DNA of 64,000 nt from Steromphala cineraria (taxonomy: Eukaryota; Mollusca; Gastropoda; Trochida; Trochidae). A program made the translations under genes and the position numbers. Positions 1-12,059 of the stretch are shown in pieces (the first letter of the stretch is position 1; each line of letters starts with the position of its first letter). Below the pieces are notes generated by a model, which worked only from the letters and a program-made list of their open reading frames with translations, searched no databases and had not been told where the DNA came from. Where the stretch lies: positions 18,236,093 through 18,300,092 of the forward strand of contig OU744727.1 of assembly GCA_916613615.1 (NCBI GenBank). The letters are read 5' to 3'.

Positions 1-3000
1 ATTGATGAATCAATAAGAATATTTTATAGTTGTCAAGTATAAATTGTTTAAACTATTTTGAATCTGAATGTATGGTTACTGAATTCTATAAATACCAAAT
101 GCATCACCTTTTGTAACAAGCAAGCTGATGCTTTTGCTAGAAAAAATAATAAATCATTATGATTTTGACATACATGTTTGAAGTCTAATATTTTCCCATC
201 TCCACAGCTAGTAAAATCTTTTTTAGGCACCTAGGATGTGTTCACCGTGTTTATGACGCGTGTTCCTGATTGAATAGGTTTGATCTTAACTAGTCTACAT
301 CTGACACAGTCAGGCTAAATATTGAATTGTATAAGGTGCATTGAAGATTTGAGTTGATATAAAAATATATACGAGTAGAATCTTCTAAATTCATCGAGGT
401 CGAAAGTGTTATATGATGTCTGTGGCACCCAACCTTTCAAGTACATTTATATGAAAACACTTTGAAGAAGTACTGCCACGAGTCAATATTCTCATTTGAT
501 GTACAAATTGTTTGGTGGCATGCAATCACGTCTCATTCCCCTCCGTAAGCATTCTGAAAGTTGTTTCACAAAGAGGTAGTTTTTTTAACATTATTGTTGA
601 AATAAGAAAAAGACAACAACAAAACTATAATTAGACTTAAACATGTCTTTTACTGACGGACTTTGGCTGTGTCTTATAGAAGTTATCAGAATTCCATGTG
701 ATCTGCATTAGATCAATTGACTGAAATTTTATTCAGATATCATGCAACGTTTGTACCTCGTCGTAATGCTATGTTCAGAATAGATCAACCAAATTTGAAT
801 AAGGTAACCTTCAGCTTTTAAAAGGGAACCCAAGTGTTAATTGTCATTTCGTCTTATTGGTTTAGCCATGATTGATGAGAATTTCCGATAACGAGTCTTT
901 TCTTTAATAAAATTAAATCCGTGCCATTCTTAGGTTATTCTCTGAGATATTCATCCATTGAATCTTTGATGTGTGCCTTAAACATCTGAAATATATAAGG
1001 TTTTGCAAAATGATTCTCAAATGTTTGACTAATTATACAATTATATTAATTCTGTTATGAACATTAACTAAATAGGGTATTACAATTTGGACTGATAACA
1101 ACTAAAAATATATATATGGATGTACATTTGAATCTTTTCAAATTAAATTCGGTTAAATTTAGAAAACCTTAAGATATATTTTATTAGCTTTGTTAAGTCT
1201 CTGATAGTCAGTGTACGGAATACATTGAGCTAGTCTTTACTGTCGTTTGTGCAATCTTTCAACTAAAGTTACCATATTTCATTTTCTTCCAGTCAACTAA
1301 TGTCTTAAATGTTTTCCTTTTTCAAAATCAACTATACTTTTACGAATAGATTTATAGTAAGATGTATGTGCCAGAAATTTGAAATTTTATGTGTTTTAGT
1401 TCATGAAAACATTACCATGCTTTCACTGGTGTTGATGCCATCACAGTTTGCAATGCGGTATTGAGTCAAATGTTACTTTGTATTAATGTGTCGCATAACT
1501 GCCATTTCTAAACAATGTAACACTCTCGAGTTAATGTTGCTATTCACCGCAATTCATGTTTAAAGATATTCTGAAGGTTGTTTGTTATTTTACACTGTAT
1601 TGAGGAAATCAGGGAATATCTGAATTTCACATATTAACTGATGTTCCTTCATACATCTTACAATAACAAACAACCTCCAGAAATACTGTAACAATTTAAT
1701 TTAATGACATTTATAATAAGCATAACCCAAACCTAAGTTTCGTTCTAAAGATGCTTACATACTTATACATTATACATCATCTCTGCAAAACTCAACGTGT
1801 TAACTGAAGCTTTCAACAAAACATACATATTATTAATACATATTATGTTTGCAGAATATAGGGGGAATGAACTTAATCTAAATAAGTTGACATTAGTCTT
1901 GTATTGTCGACAGTCTACTTCAAATCACTACCACCAAATGCCCACACCATATAAATGCCATCATAGCTAAAACCTTACTAATAGTGACATATGTCCTTTC
2001 AGCACTGTTCTGTCTGTGTGCTGTATATGAAGGTAAGATATTGGTTGTGGCAGTTACATTACAGAAACCCTGTCGGCACCAACTTATGTCGCCTCAATTT
2101 CCTTGCATCTTGTATAAGTAGAAAAGAACACCGCCTACTGTCAAAAACCTTCTAAATCAATAATAATTCAGTCAATATTTACAACAATGGAATTAAAAAA
2201 TAACCAATACAAGGTAGGATTTCAATAAGAAAGCATTTTGTTGTTGATGTATGGATAAAGTAATTACTTGAAATCAAAATATACCCATCAAAGGATTACT
2301 TAGTATTTTTATAAACTATATTATTAATATAAATATATATATATATTACTTGTAAAACCGTATTCCGCTGATATTCATTTACAATAGTGCATGAACATTT
2401 GCTTAAAAATTGGATTATAAATAATCAAGAGCCAAATTAAAAACGTTCATCTAACGTTGCTTTCCAGAACAAATATTTTGACTTTACATGGCTTGACTTG
2501 TAGAAGTTTTCTCAAACATGACAAGAAGTCATGTACATTAGACCCTTTTCACTCTTTGAATAACACAGGGAATAACGCATCGATGGTCACATGAGCTCAT
2601 ATACAACTGAACCTTTTCAAACGTCATATTCGATGAATGTCGTATGTTAGAAATATCAGACACTGTTTTAAACCGTCAAACTTTTAGATAATAGTTGTTC
2701 CGAAGATAGAAGATATCTTCAAGGAATGTTCAAAAATAAGATTTCTTTCAAAAACAGTAGAGAAAGGTTTATTGTAAAATGTTTGAAATATTAACCATAC
2801 ATCTCAACTACCTAAAATGGGAACTCAAATATCGATGCTAGGCATAAGTGTGATATGCACAGATTTATGTTTTGATGTGTATATATTATCATTATCCATC
2901 TGAATAAGGTTTTTCAAGTTGCATGTCTGGTTCAATGTCTGACACAGTGCACTTCTAGGTACCTTCATTATTGTAACGCTTTAGTTGTACGAGTTCAACT

Positions 3001-5500
3001 ATTGTTCACAAGGGTAGTGCAACGTTTTTTTCTGATCATTTTACTCCATTCCTTTTGCAAAGTCGAGCAACGGGAGATGCACTGCTTTTTTAAATTAAAT
3101 TTGATTCTGATTTATAGTCCTGGAATGAATAAAATATACTTTGAAGCAAAAACTATTCTTTTACTAATAAATTGAGTATCAGCTACCAATTAGATTAGAT
3201 GACGATTCCCTTTTTCTGCAATGTCATAAATGAAAGAATGAATATAATCTAATTGATGCTAAGACAATAAGCACAAACTGTCACATATACCTGAGTGATG
3301 ATCCAAGATGTAGAAGCGATGAAGCAATGTTGGTCAAATGTATATGTCAATTGTCTTACCAAAACTATTCAGACAAATATACAAAATTGATTGAAACGAA
3401 ATATTCAAACCAAGAGATCACATGGATCACGAATTTCACCTAAATTCCTATGGTTAAGTGTGTTTTCCGTTGCATTATAGATAATTTTACGTCAGTGTTC
3501 TGTTGGTAATCTAACCTGGTATTAAGGAAAATGCTTCAACACTTCATAAATAATTATAGAATTATGCATGCATTTCCCTTTTACTCTTTACGAAATATGT
3601 GGGAACTAATGACATCAACATCCAAAAAACAATAAAGGAATTCAAAAACTGTGATTAACACACTGGGGTTTTATTAAATTGTTGCAAGAAGTGACGATGT
3701 TTGAATATAAAAGAGATTGCAAACAATTATTCAAGATCATTTGTATGCATCAAATCACAGCCAGCTAATACAGCTGATTAAACACTCATGGATGTTGGAG
3801 CATGGACATATTTTAAGGTTAAAGTAGAAGATATGTATCAGTTTGAGTTGATATTAAATATGGCATATGCTTTGTACACAGTTTCTGTTGTCAGGATATT
3901 CTGAAGCCATTCTACCAAGATTTCTGCTTTAGAGATTTGAAATTGTAACGTTTTCTGTAAAGAAACATGTCAGACAGGAAATGGATTTGACCCTTATCTT
4001 ATTTTGAGTAAAATAAAAATAAAACCAAAATTCAATTTGCAACTGCATGTGATGATGATATTTTTTAATCTAAATATATTTTCAATAAATATACGTAGTG
4101 CTTGTATTGGAAAGTAGATGAGGAAGTATATCAGAAATCGATGTCAGCGACCTCAAGAAGAGAAATATCCAATTACATGGACAACAGGCATTCTAGTACA
4201 AGTGTCTGTGACATCAAACTTCTCAAGTGCATTCGTATGAAAACACTTTATGGTAAGTGCAGAAACTAGTCATAGCGATCAGTTGAACCACGTTAAGCAA
4301 AGTTTTTTTATTTCTCACTATATGTTCACATTTTATGTATTTATGTAAACTATAACAATTTACACTGTATCAAATCATTAGTATTTTAGTTCTATGCATT
4401 TTTAACAATATTTCTTTTTTGTTGTTCTTTTATATAGATTTTAGTAAAAGAGGTATTAATAAAATGTATCAACAGATACAGACACGAGTGTGTTTCAATT
4501 ACAATTAGATACAAATCCTAATTGTGAAGCATTTGAGTCCTTTACATTATCTCAAAGACTTGCAACTATTGTGGTGTTTCTCAACCCAAAGCTGCTTATA
4601 TTTATCTTAATAACATTGGTTATCAATAACGGTTGGTTTCCATTTAAAGACTTTAGAGAATTTAATAGGACCCAATGGGAGCTATTTACTGGATCATTGG
4701 TATTGCTCTGTCTCACATAAGACGGTGTTTCATGTGCACATAAAATCGCCAACTTATCACTGCGTCATCTACTAGCGAGACAAGAAGCAATAGTTATATG
4801 ACAATGCTCCAGGTGAGATTTATTGTTGCTTCTGACAAAGAAAACATTAACTCCTATCAGGCATCTCCCATTCTACCCCACAAAACTCGGCAAATAAGTG
4901 TAAATATGTTAAATTAGCTGTTTCTGTTTTAAACAATTATAGATTCATTTGTTCGTCTGTCTGTTTTATTTGAAAGCGCATGTTGCTTTGCATCACTTGT
5001 ACATAGAATTAAAATGGAATCCTTTTTTGACATGTTTCGGCGAGTAGGTTTACAGAACGCGATTCGTAACATTTCAATCGGGTTGGATGACGCCATTTTG
5101 TTAACATTTAGAGTCAAGGCCGTTCAAGCGGTGATGGCTCATCAGTAAAAGTAAATTAATTTACTAAGCTGCAGTTTCGAATGACATGGCGGTAAAATAA
5201 ATACGCTGTATGCGTCCCCCTCGGGTAATACGTGTACAGTCTGATGTATAATCTTTATAGAAATGTCAGTCCTCGCCTTGTAGCTCTGGTAACATTTCAA
5301 CAAAGATGGTACATCAGACCATATTTCCATCGTGAGAATCAGCTTATAAGACAATATCTTACAACGAAATGTACAATTATATTATTATACAAATAACTCA
5401 CTTTTGAAGTTCAAGGAACAAGAAACAAATATAGCTTAGGTTTACAGCTGTTGGTCACTTATGAAGTTTTTGTAGAGGAAAAGTAGTATTGACAAAATTT
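1..5500. other. AT-rich non-coding DNA, no gene recognised
   Basis: No frame here has a recognisable domain, and the short open frames are what AT-rich random sequence gives. A run of alternating AT lies near 2330-2346. About 50 bases at 418-467 resemble 4203-4252 (both end in TATGAAAACACTTT), a weak internal duplication at roughly 75 percent identity. The 76-codon frame at 4490-4720 has no family resemblance and is not called as a gene. I see no RNA gene, CRISPR array or obvious promoter. Confidence 0.6.
5014..5148 (+). other. 44-codon open frame in a CpG-richer patch, function unknown
   Basis: An ATG follows AAA and reads 44 sense codons (MESFFDMFRRVGLQNAIRN...) to TAA. The surrounding 4.98-5.35 kb has more CpG and more balanced codons than its neighbours, which suggests an exon remnant or the body of an old element. 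No known domain is recognised, and the minus strand is also partly open, so coding is not established. It could be part of an unclassified repeat. Confidence 0.15.
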
Positions 5501-5574
5501 GGTGCACATGGTCTATATTTGTGAAGCTCTCCTAGTGCTGATGTGACAGGGTGAGATCTGAAGAATTCCTACTA

Positions 5575-5665
5575 GGTTTGGCTTGAGGGATATCTCTTTG
5601 GCCGAACAGGTAGAGTGTAGAACTCTCAACCCTGAGGTCCCGGGTTCGAATCCTGCTGAACATGA
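5575..5665 (+). repeat. tRNA-derived SINE-like head with A and B boxes
   Basis: TGGCCGAACAGG at 5599-5610 fits the RNA polymerase III A box. GGTTCGAATCC at 5643-5653 is a perfect B box 44 bases downstream. A D-arm can be drawn from CTCT (5594-5597) and AGAG (5612-5615), but the anticodon stem is poor and the acceptor arm does not close. That fits a SINE head or tRNA pseudogene better than a working tRNA. The SINE body and 3' tail could not be delimited. Confidence 0.55.
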
Positions 5666-5779
5666 AAATATTGCATTTTCTTTCCTGCTACGCTGTAAAC
5701 TGTAGCTGTAAACCAATGGTAAGGTATGGTACTTCATACTATCTGAGCACTAAGAGAGCTTAAAAGATCTTGCTCATGG

Positions 5780-6010
5780 TCACTTGAATGACCTGCCAAA
5801 ATTGTTCAGGTTTAGTATTCGGTATGATCTACAAATATGTCAACGCAAAATGAATATTTACTTATGTAGTCAAACTTCGGCAGCATCCTTGGTGTTTCCG
5901 CAAGGCTAGGATGCCTTAATGACAATTACGATTGTTTTATATTTGTAGTAGGATTCGGGAGTAAGTGAGCAAACTTTAGACTTGCAGCTGTATATCATAT
6001 GTTTTTGCAA
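5780..6010 (+). repeat. Diverged copy of sequence at 51535-51765
   Basis: Several stretches match segment B in the same order: the GGTATGA start, a shared GCTAGGATGCC (5908 versus 51658), TAAGTGARCAAACTT and GTATATCA. Identity by eye is about 70 percent with small indels. This is the only part of the first 11 kb that I could tie to the A/B duplication, so a third, much older copy of part of the unit, or an undescribed dispersed repeat, is possible. Confidence 0.55.
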
Positions 6011-6709
6011 GTACACATACTTGGTTTCGGAAACATGCATTAGAAATCCATGAAAGTATAGATAGCTTTCAATCTTTCAAGCTTGCCACAGAATGAAAAA
6101 GCTAATGAAACGCATCTTAGTAAATTACGATCATGGAATAGCCCGTTGGGACCAACACTATGAGGGTCTGGCTAGAATGTGTAAGTTCAACAAGGATGTT
6201 TGGAATGTTGCTGGCTACCAGGATGGTGTAAGCCTTGGTGTTGCCGACAGTAAATAACTTTAATTGGCTTTTGAGGGGGACGACTTTTTACAGATACACG
6301 ATCCTGTAATCATACAACTGATTCACTATATTGAAGAAGGAAATAAATAGATAGAAGGCTAAATTTTGTTCAATAAATATAAAAAACACGTCGAGTTTAT
6401 AATAATTATCTGTAAACCAACGTTTCACTTTTCTGATCTGCTCTTTATATGTTTTCCTCCTCTTAGGTGTCAATCGGAAACAGTGATAAATCGTTTCATA
6501 GTGTCTTTCGAGAGACGCCTGCGGGAACAACAGTCTGGATTTTGTGATAAGGGGAATTGACCTAACATTGAGGAAAATATATATCACGTTATCACATTAT
6601 TTCAGAGAATCGGTTGACAAAATGTGGAATTGAAAGCGCTAACAGTTGGCATTACTTGCGGATACAAAACTAAAACTCGCTACATTATGATAACAACAAA
6701 TTATGTTAA

Positions 6710-7014
6710 ATGGGCAGTACTACGTTTTTAGGGGGAATATAAGGTGTTTCAGGAAAATGAAAATAAATGGTTCCAATTGGAAGATAATTTATATAAACTA
6801 AACATTTGTAAAATTCTGTCATGTGTTTATTTTTTCTTACACAAAAAGGGCAGCCAATGGACTGTGAATCTGTGTAATCTGTTCTAACATTATGGATGAT
6901 TGGTTTGTGTGTTTATATTTTTGACACTATCAAAATAATACATAAAGCATTAACGTACAATTATCAGTGATAAATTGGAAATATAAAATTGTCAAAAAAA
7001 GTGCTACTGCCCCT
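6710..7014 (+). mobile_element. TTAA-flanked MITE, copy 1
   Basis: A 305-bp non-autonomous element whose ends are inverted forms of AGGGGCAGTAGCACG. The left end here is diverged (ATGGGCAGTACTACG) and the right end is GTGCTACTGCCCCT. TTAA lies directly outside both ends (6706-6709 and 7015-7018). The interior shares GGGGGAATATAAGG and GGTTCCAATTG with the other six copies. It has no coding capacity. TTAA duplication with purine-starting ends fits the Kolobok superfamily; piggyBac also uses TTAA, so the superfamily is an inference. Confidence 0.85.
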
Positions 7015-7018
7015 TTAA

Positions 7019-8044
7019 GGTTTAGAAATAAAAACCATGCAAACTGACATGCAGAAGGACTTGATCGGATTATAAACAAGTGCTAGTTTCTGGAGCATTT
7101 TTGTATAAACATTACATACATGATCAACCAACATATACAGATTAATGAGAGACTAAAGAAAAAAAGCAATGGTATTTTTGCAGTCAAAGGTCAAACTGTC
7201 CTCACTGCAAATTCTCATTATTAGTTGTCTGACAAAGGAAGCAGATGGATAAGAAGTTGCTGTAGAATTAGAACTCATAAATTGATCCTGACCCTAGAGT
7301 CTGGATCCCTACAGACAAAGGATTTTGCAAGCATCTGGACACCACGTAAGAGACAATCTAAAATCACGCATAGTTCAATGTGCAAAGTAAAATTTAATTG
7401 TCAACTTGTAACGGTAAGTGTGATGAAAATGCAATACTATATATAGACCAAAGCATGTCATTTTTTAAAGAAATATCTTTTTAGAACCGTTTTATCAGAA
7501 GGCTCTGGAACAAAACCGAGTAAGTTTATCCTGACTACTTTCTGTCTTGAACTGACAAGAGACTAGTAACAAACATCGAGGTTGACCCAGTGATCTACAA
7601 ACTGTCAACATGTTTCATGTTTCGAAACCACACGTTTGGTTAAGAGGACTCTAATGTACTAAAATCGATCGGAGAATATACAGCAAACCCGTCCAACAGT
7701 TAATCATAAATGCTTGTTAACTCAACAATTGTTGAACAATCGTTTTACCTTTTATGAATTTTAGAAATTGATAAGAAACACAATCGACAGGAAGGCAATA
7801 CCATTCCAAACGTGTGTGTATAATAATAAAGGTCTTTTTCAGTACATGATAATGTATAGTTAAAACTGAGACGATCAATTCATTTTACTGCACTCTGTCA
7901 CGAGCCTCGTTTTGTAAAAAACCCAGAGTCTAGAGCAGGGGACCTGACACCCTAACCTAATGTTTCTTTGATAACATTTTGAAATATTGTACTTGAAATC
8001 AATGTGTGTACATATTTGTACATATCTATTTACTGCTGTTGAGT
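7019..8044. other. Unannotated non-coding stretch
   Basis: AT-rich sequence without a recognisable domain, repeat end or RNA gene. The open frame at 7225-7446 shows no family resemblance. Confidence 0.5.
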
Positions 8045-9688
8045 AAACCTTGGTTTGGAATTGAATGTATGAAAATGAGAAAAAGATTTCATAAAGCTAA
8101 ACGTAAGTTTAAACAAAATAAATCTTCCGAAAATAGATCCCGCTTAAGACAAATTTCAAATGATTATAAAAGGTGCATGAATAAATATATAAGAAAACAT
8201 AAAAAGTCGTTAATAGATTTATTTCGGGAAAATAAGAAGCATTCACCAAAAGATTTTTGGAAAATGCTAAACACTGCTCAAAATAAAAGAAATGCTTCCA
8301 CTCCGAATCTCGAAGACTTTTTTGAATTTTACAAAAAAATAAATGACCCAAGCCCAGGGCAACCAGATATCAATAATGCTACTGAAAATGACAACAGCTT
8401 GAATACCGATTTACTTAATTCTGACATAAATGAAGAAGAAATCATAAATGCAACAAAACAACTAAAACGGAATAAAGCATCAGGACTTGACATGGTAGAA
8501 AATGACTATCTGATTGATTCCTACGATATTTTACTTCCCTTCTTAGTGGTATATTTCAATATTATACTGGAATCAGGTATTATGCCTGAAGCGTGGTTAA
8601 ATGGTACCATTAAACCAATATATAAGGGAAAAGGAAACTCGGATGACCCCAACTCCTACCGTCCTATTACAATCCTGAGTTGTCTCGGTAAACTTTTTAC
8701 AAGCATCATGAACAATCGGTTAAAACTTTTCCTTGAAACAAACAATATCCTTAACCCTTCACAGGCAGGTTTTCGGGAAGGGCTCTCCACAATTGACAAC
8801 ATATATTTGCTTCACTCACTCAACCAAATATTGAAATCTTTGAACAGGAAATTATACTGTGTTTTTATAGATTTTTCAAAGGCATTTGATACTGTATGGA
8901 GGGCTGGTTTGTGGTTCAAAATGATGAAGTCTGGTATTAAAGGAAGATTTATGACTCTTATTGAAAATATGTATCACAACATAAAATCATCAGTATCAGT
9001 AAACAATGAGATATCTGACTTCTTCCCCTGTCGATCCGGTGTGCGGCAGGGTGAAAATCTCTCCCCTTTACTTTTTTGTATTTTTATTAATGACCTCGAA
9101 ACAACATTGCATGGAAAGGGTTGTTCTGGTATAAGCATTGAAACTAAATCACGTGACAGTATGACCATGTTCATAACGTTCCTCTCTTTGTTATATGCAG
9201 ATGACACCGCACTTTTTAGTGATACTCCTGTTGGTCTACAAAATACCCTTAATGCTTTCTCTGATTACTGTAGTGAATGGAATTTAACAGTTAATATTTC
9301 TAAAACAAAAGTTGTAATTTTTGGTAGCGGACCCGCTAAAAATTCGAAGTTAAGATTCATGTACGGCGATACTTATTTAGATATTGTTGATGATTATTCT
9401 TACCTTGGTATAAAATTCCATCGTAATAGAAGAATGTTAACTGGGTTGAAATTTATTGCAGAAAGTGCATCAAAAGCTATGTTTTGTCTTCTCAAGAAAG
9501 CTAGAAATATGAATATGCCACTGGATTGTTTATTAATTGCATTTGATACTATGATTGTACCTATTTTATTATATGGATGTGAGGTGTGGGGATATGAAGA
9601 TAACCGTATAATAGAAAAAGTTCATTCAGCTTGCCACCGGCTTAAAATCATCAACCCCATCGTATATGCTCTATGGAGAACTCGGTAG
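8006..9688 (+). pseudogene. LINE reverse transcriptase, truncated and frameshifted
   Basis: Translation shows the non-LTR reverse transcriptase fold: DDPNSYRPITILSCLGKLF (fingers), motif A FIDFSKAFDTVW with D289, a GVRQGENLSPLLF block, and the catalytic YADD at residues 397-400, then a DDYSYLGIKF thumb block. The protein copies element RNA into DNA at the target site. The first 13 codons belong to the flank, so the ATG at 8006 is not the native start. The frame fails near 9640: the last residues (after HRLK) are out of frame and the true continuation is the downstream frame. A few codons also seem missing there compared with the second LINE. Confidence 0.85.
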
Positions 9689-10361
9689 AGCCCCTTTATC
9701 TATAAAAATAGCAAAAAGGATGATTTCATATTGGCATAAACTAGCTCGTCAAAACGAAAACGTTAAATTATCAAAAAATTTATATTCATTCATTTCCTTC
9801 AATTTTACTCACGATATCGATACTAACCCATGGATACTATCTGTCAAATCAACTCTAGATAATTGTGGTTTGTCTAATATATTTTCCAATCCAAATGTAT
9901 GTTCTACCCCTTGGCTTTTGCTACAAGTTGAATCAATACTTAATGACCAATTTTATCAGTCTTGGCAAAGTGAATTAAGATCAAGTTCAAAAGGACAATA
10001 CTACAAACTTTTAAAAGAGAAACCAAGCTTTGAAAACTATCTCTATTTGTCTAAATCTATATCTACACCTCTACTTCGCTTCCGGACTACCAATCATAGA
10101 CTTCCTGTTGAAACTGGACGCTGGCAAAATATTATTAAACAAGAAAGAACTTGTAAATTATGTGACTCTTCTGCTATTGGCGATGAATACCATTATCTGC
10201 TGAGATGTGAAGCTCTTACTATTGAACGATCTTTGTTTATTGATAATAACTATTTAAAATGGCCGAGCCTTATAAAATTCAAACGATTGCTTACTAATAA
10301 TAACATAAAGGTAATTAAGAAACTTGCTAAATTTATTAATATTATTTTTAAGAATTGCTAG
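9666..10361 (+). pseudogene. LINE ORF2 C-terminal domain with CCHC motif
   Basis: This is the continuation of the reverse transcriptase ORF after a small indel. The in-frame homology starts upstream of the ATG, at codons reading KSSTPSYMLYGELGR (from about 9642). The same YGELGR-PLSIKIAKR block occurs in the minus-strand LINE. Cysteines 163, 166 and 181 with histidine 176 form C-x2-C-x9-H-x4-C, a nucleic-acid-binding motif common in non-LTR ORF2 proteins. The domain ends normally at TAG, followed by the 3' UTR. Confidence 0.8.
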
Positions 10362-10538
10362 TTATATGATTTTCAAATAGAACGATATGTAATAATATTT
10401 GTAGTTCTATATGCATGTATGTTTATATATATATATCCATATGTTTGTTAATATCACATCATGGTTTCTATGAATTACTCAGACTGTCTCTGCTATCTTG
10501 ATCAATTTGTATATATGTTGTATTATTTATGCTCTTGT

Positions 10539-10552
10539 ACCACCGTTGGTGG
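10539..10552 (+). other. Hairpin in LINE 3' UTR
   Basis: CCACC-GTT-GGTGG is a 5-bp stem with a 3-base loop, preceded by CTCTTGTA and followed within about 15 bases by AATAAA. The same hairpin with the same upstream octamer occurs in the minus-strand LINE at 28313-28327, although the coding parts have diverged. LINE reverse transcriptases often recognise a 3' stem-loop of their RNA, so this is a plausible recognition site (inference). Confidence 0.6.
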
Positions 10553-10582
10553 CGATTTGAGTAATAAATGAATCTGAATCTG

Positions 10583-11384
10583 AGTACATGGGCAGTCGAC
10601 GAATCTGTAAGCCAATACAGTGAGAGTTGTTCTGAGCCTGAGGAACAGAATATCCAAACGTAAGTATATTTCACTTGTTTTTAAGGTATGGGCCTTTTTT
10701 AATTTGATGTATAATTCTTTTGGGTCAATGGATCGTTAGTGTTTATGTTATTGTGTATTGTGACACATTCAATCGTTTGTTGAGTTTAGAACTCAACATT
10801 GTCCATTTTACATCTTTAAACAAATGAATTAACCGTTGTTTATTTTGCCATTGAAATGAATGCGGCTTTTCTCTGTGCAAGAATGAACAATTTTGGATGG
10901 TCTTTCTCTATTTGTTGTGATTGTTTCCTTTATTAAATTATCAAATTCGTTTATCAGTGTAATTACTACATTTATGCCCCAAACGTTTGAATTTATTAAT
11001 AACAGTCCAAATTTGTTTTGTCCTTGCTGTTTCAAATACAACTTTTTTAATGTCTTTCTTGCCTAAGTCTGAATCATTGATTTTAGGACAAACTCATAAT
11101 AAATCTGTCTAGACTTGTATTTGTTGAAACAAATTGCTGAGATTGTATAAACACAATTTAATATAACAACATACATATAATATTGGGTCTTGGGTGAAAT
11201 TGACAATTTACTGTCCTGTAGCAACAAGTAAACACTTACGAGACATAGTAACATCACTTTTCAATTTTGGAATCTAGCAATATTGAAATACTAATTGTTT
11301 TTTAACTCTCCCTAGACGGTAAATGATATTCCCAGCGTTAATAATGGCTAACATGCGATAATATAAGAAAAAGTTTGCCTTAGT
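10583..11384. other. Unannotated non-coding stretch
   Basis: AT-rich DNA between the LINE and segment A. No domain, repeat end or RNA gene was recognised. Confidence 0.5.
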
Positions 11385-11488
11385 GTTGTAATATATATCA
11401 AAGTGTTGTTGAATCAAAGTGATTTCTAGCTCAGATCTAATAAGGTTCAGCTGTATTTACGTGCAACAATTTGACAAAGATCCTTTAA

Positions 11489-11844
11489 AGGGGCAGTAGC
11501 ACGTTTTTAGGGGGAATATAAGGTGATGTCGGGAAAATGAAAATTAATGGTTCCAATTGAAAAACAATGTATTTAAACTAAATGGAGTAGTAATAATTCA
11601 AATATATAACGTAAAGGTTAGCCATGCGATTCCTTTTCTTACACAAAATGAATTAAAGGTGTTCACACAAAAATGGCCGCCAATGGATTTTGTATGAATC
11701 TTCATACTTTGTCCTTTGACTATGGATGATTGGCTTGTGTAATGACATTTTTGACACTGTCAAAATAATACATTTAACATTAACTTACAATTATCAGTGA
11801 AAATTAAAAAATATAAAATTATCAAAAAACGTGCTACTGCCCCT
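11489..11844 (+). mobile_element. TTAA-flanked MITE, copy 2 (best preserved ends)
   Basis: A 356-bp element with 20-bp perfect terminal inverted repeats, AGGGGCAGTAGCACGTTTTT and its complement, flanked by TTAA at 11485-11488 and 11845-11848. Segment B holds the empty site: CCTTTAAAGTACAATATAACCCC near 42453 matches the joined A flanks (CCTTTAA and TTAAAGTTACCCC) with a single TTAA. That is direct evidence for insertion with TTAA duplication. The interior has no coding capacity. Confidence 0.93.
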
Positions 11845-12059
11845 TTAAAGTTACCCCTTCACTGTATGCTATTAAGCTGTAGAAATAGGCTTCTTAATGT
11901 GTTAAAAGTAAAAACACGCATTTAGAATAGTATCCTTTGTTTAAATATGGTAAGCATATATAGTTCATCTTCAAAACAACATTACTTTTCATTCGATATT
12001 AAACAGTTTCTGGTAAACAAGCATGTTTATGGTGATAAACATATTGCCAAGTGATAAAT

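Larger units (their letters stand above)
8045..10582 (+). mobile_element. 5'-truncated non-LTR retrotransposon (LINE-1st copy)
   Basis: The element-derived part begins at the KPWF codons (8045), which match the segment just after the endonuclease domain in the second LINE of this window, so the endonuclease is missing: a usual 5' truncation. It runs through reverse transcriptase, a C-terminal cysteine-histidine motif and a short 3' UTR with a hairpin, AATAAA at 10564 and a TGAATC-type repeat tail. Clade is uncertain; the order EN-RT-CCHC and the motifs suggest the Jockey/CR1/I group. It has one frame break and is presumably dead. No clear target-site duplication was found. Confidence 0.85.

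Noticed and set aside
4490..4720. 76-codon + strand frame as a gene
   Set aside because: No domain, AT-driven hydrophobic composition, opposite strand equally open.
5575..5665. A functional tRNA gene
   Set aside because: A and B boxes are good, but the anticodon and acceptor stems do not pair.
8006..8044. ATG at 8006 as the start of the LINE protein
   Set aside because: Homology begins at the KPWF codons (8045); the first codons are flank read in frame after 5' truncation.
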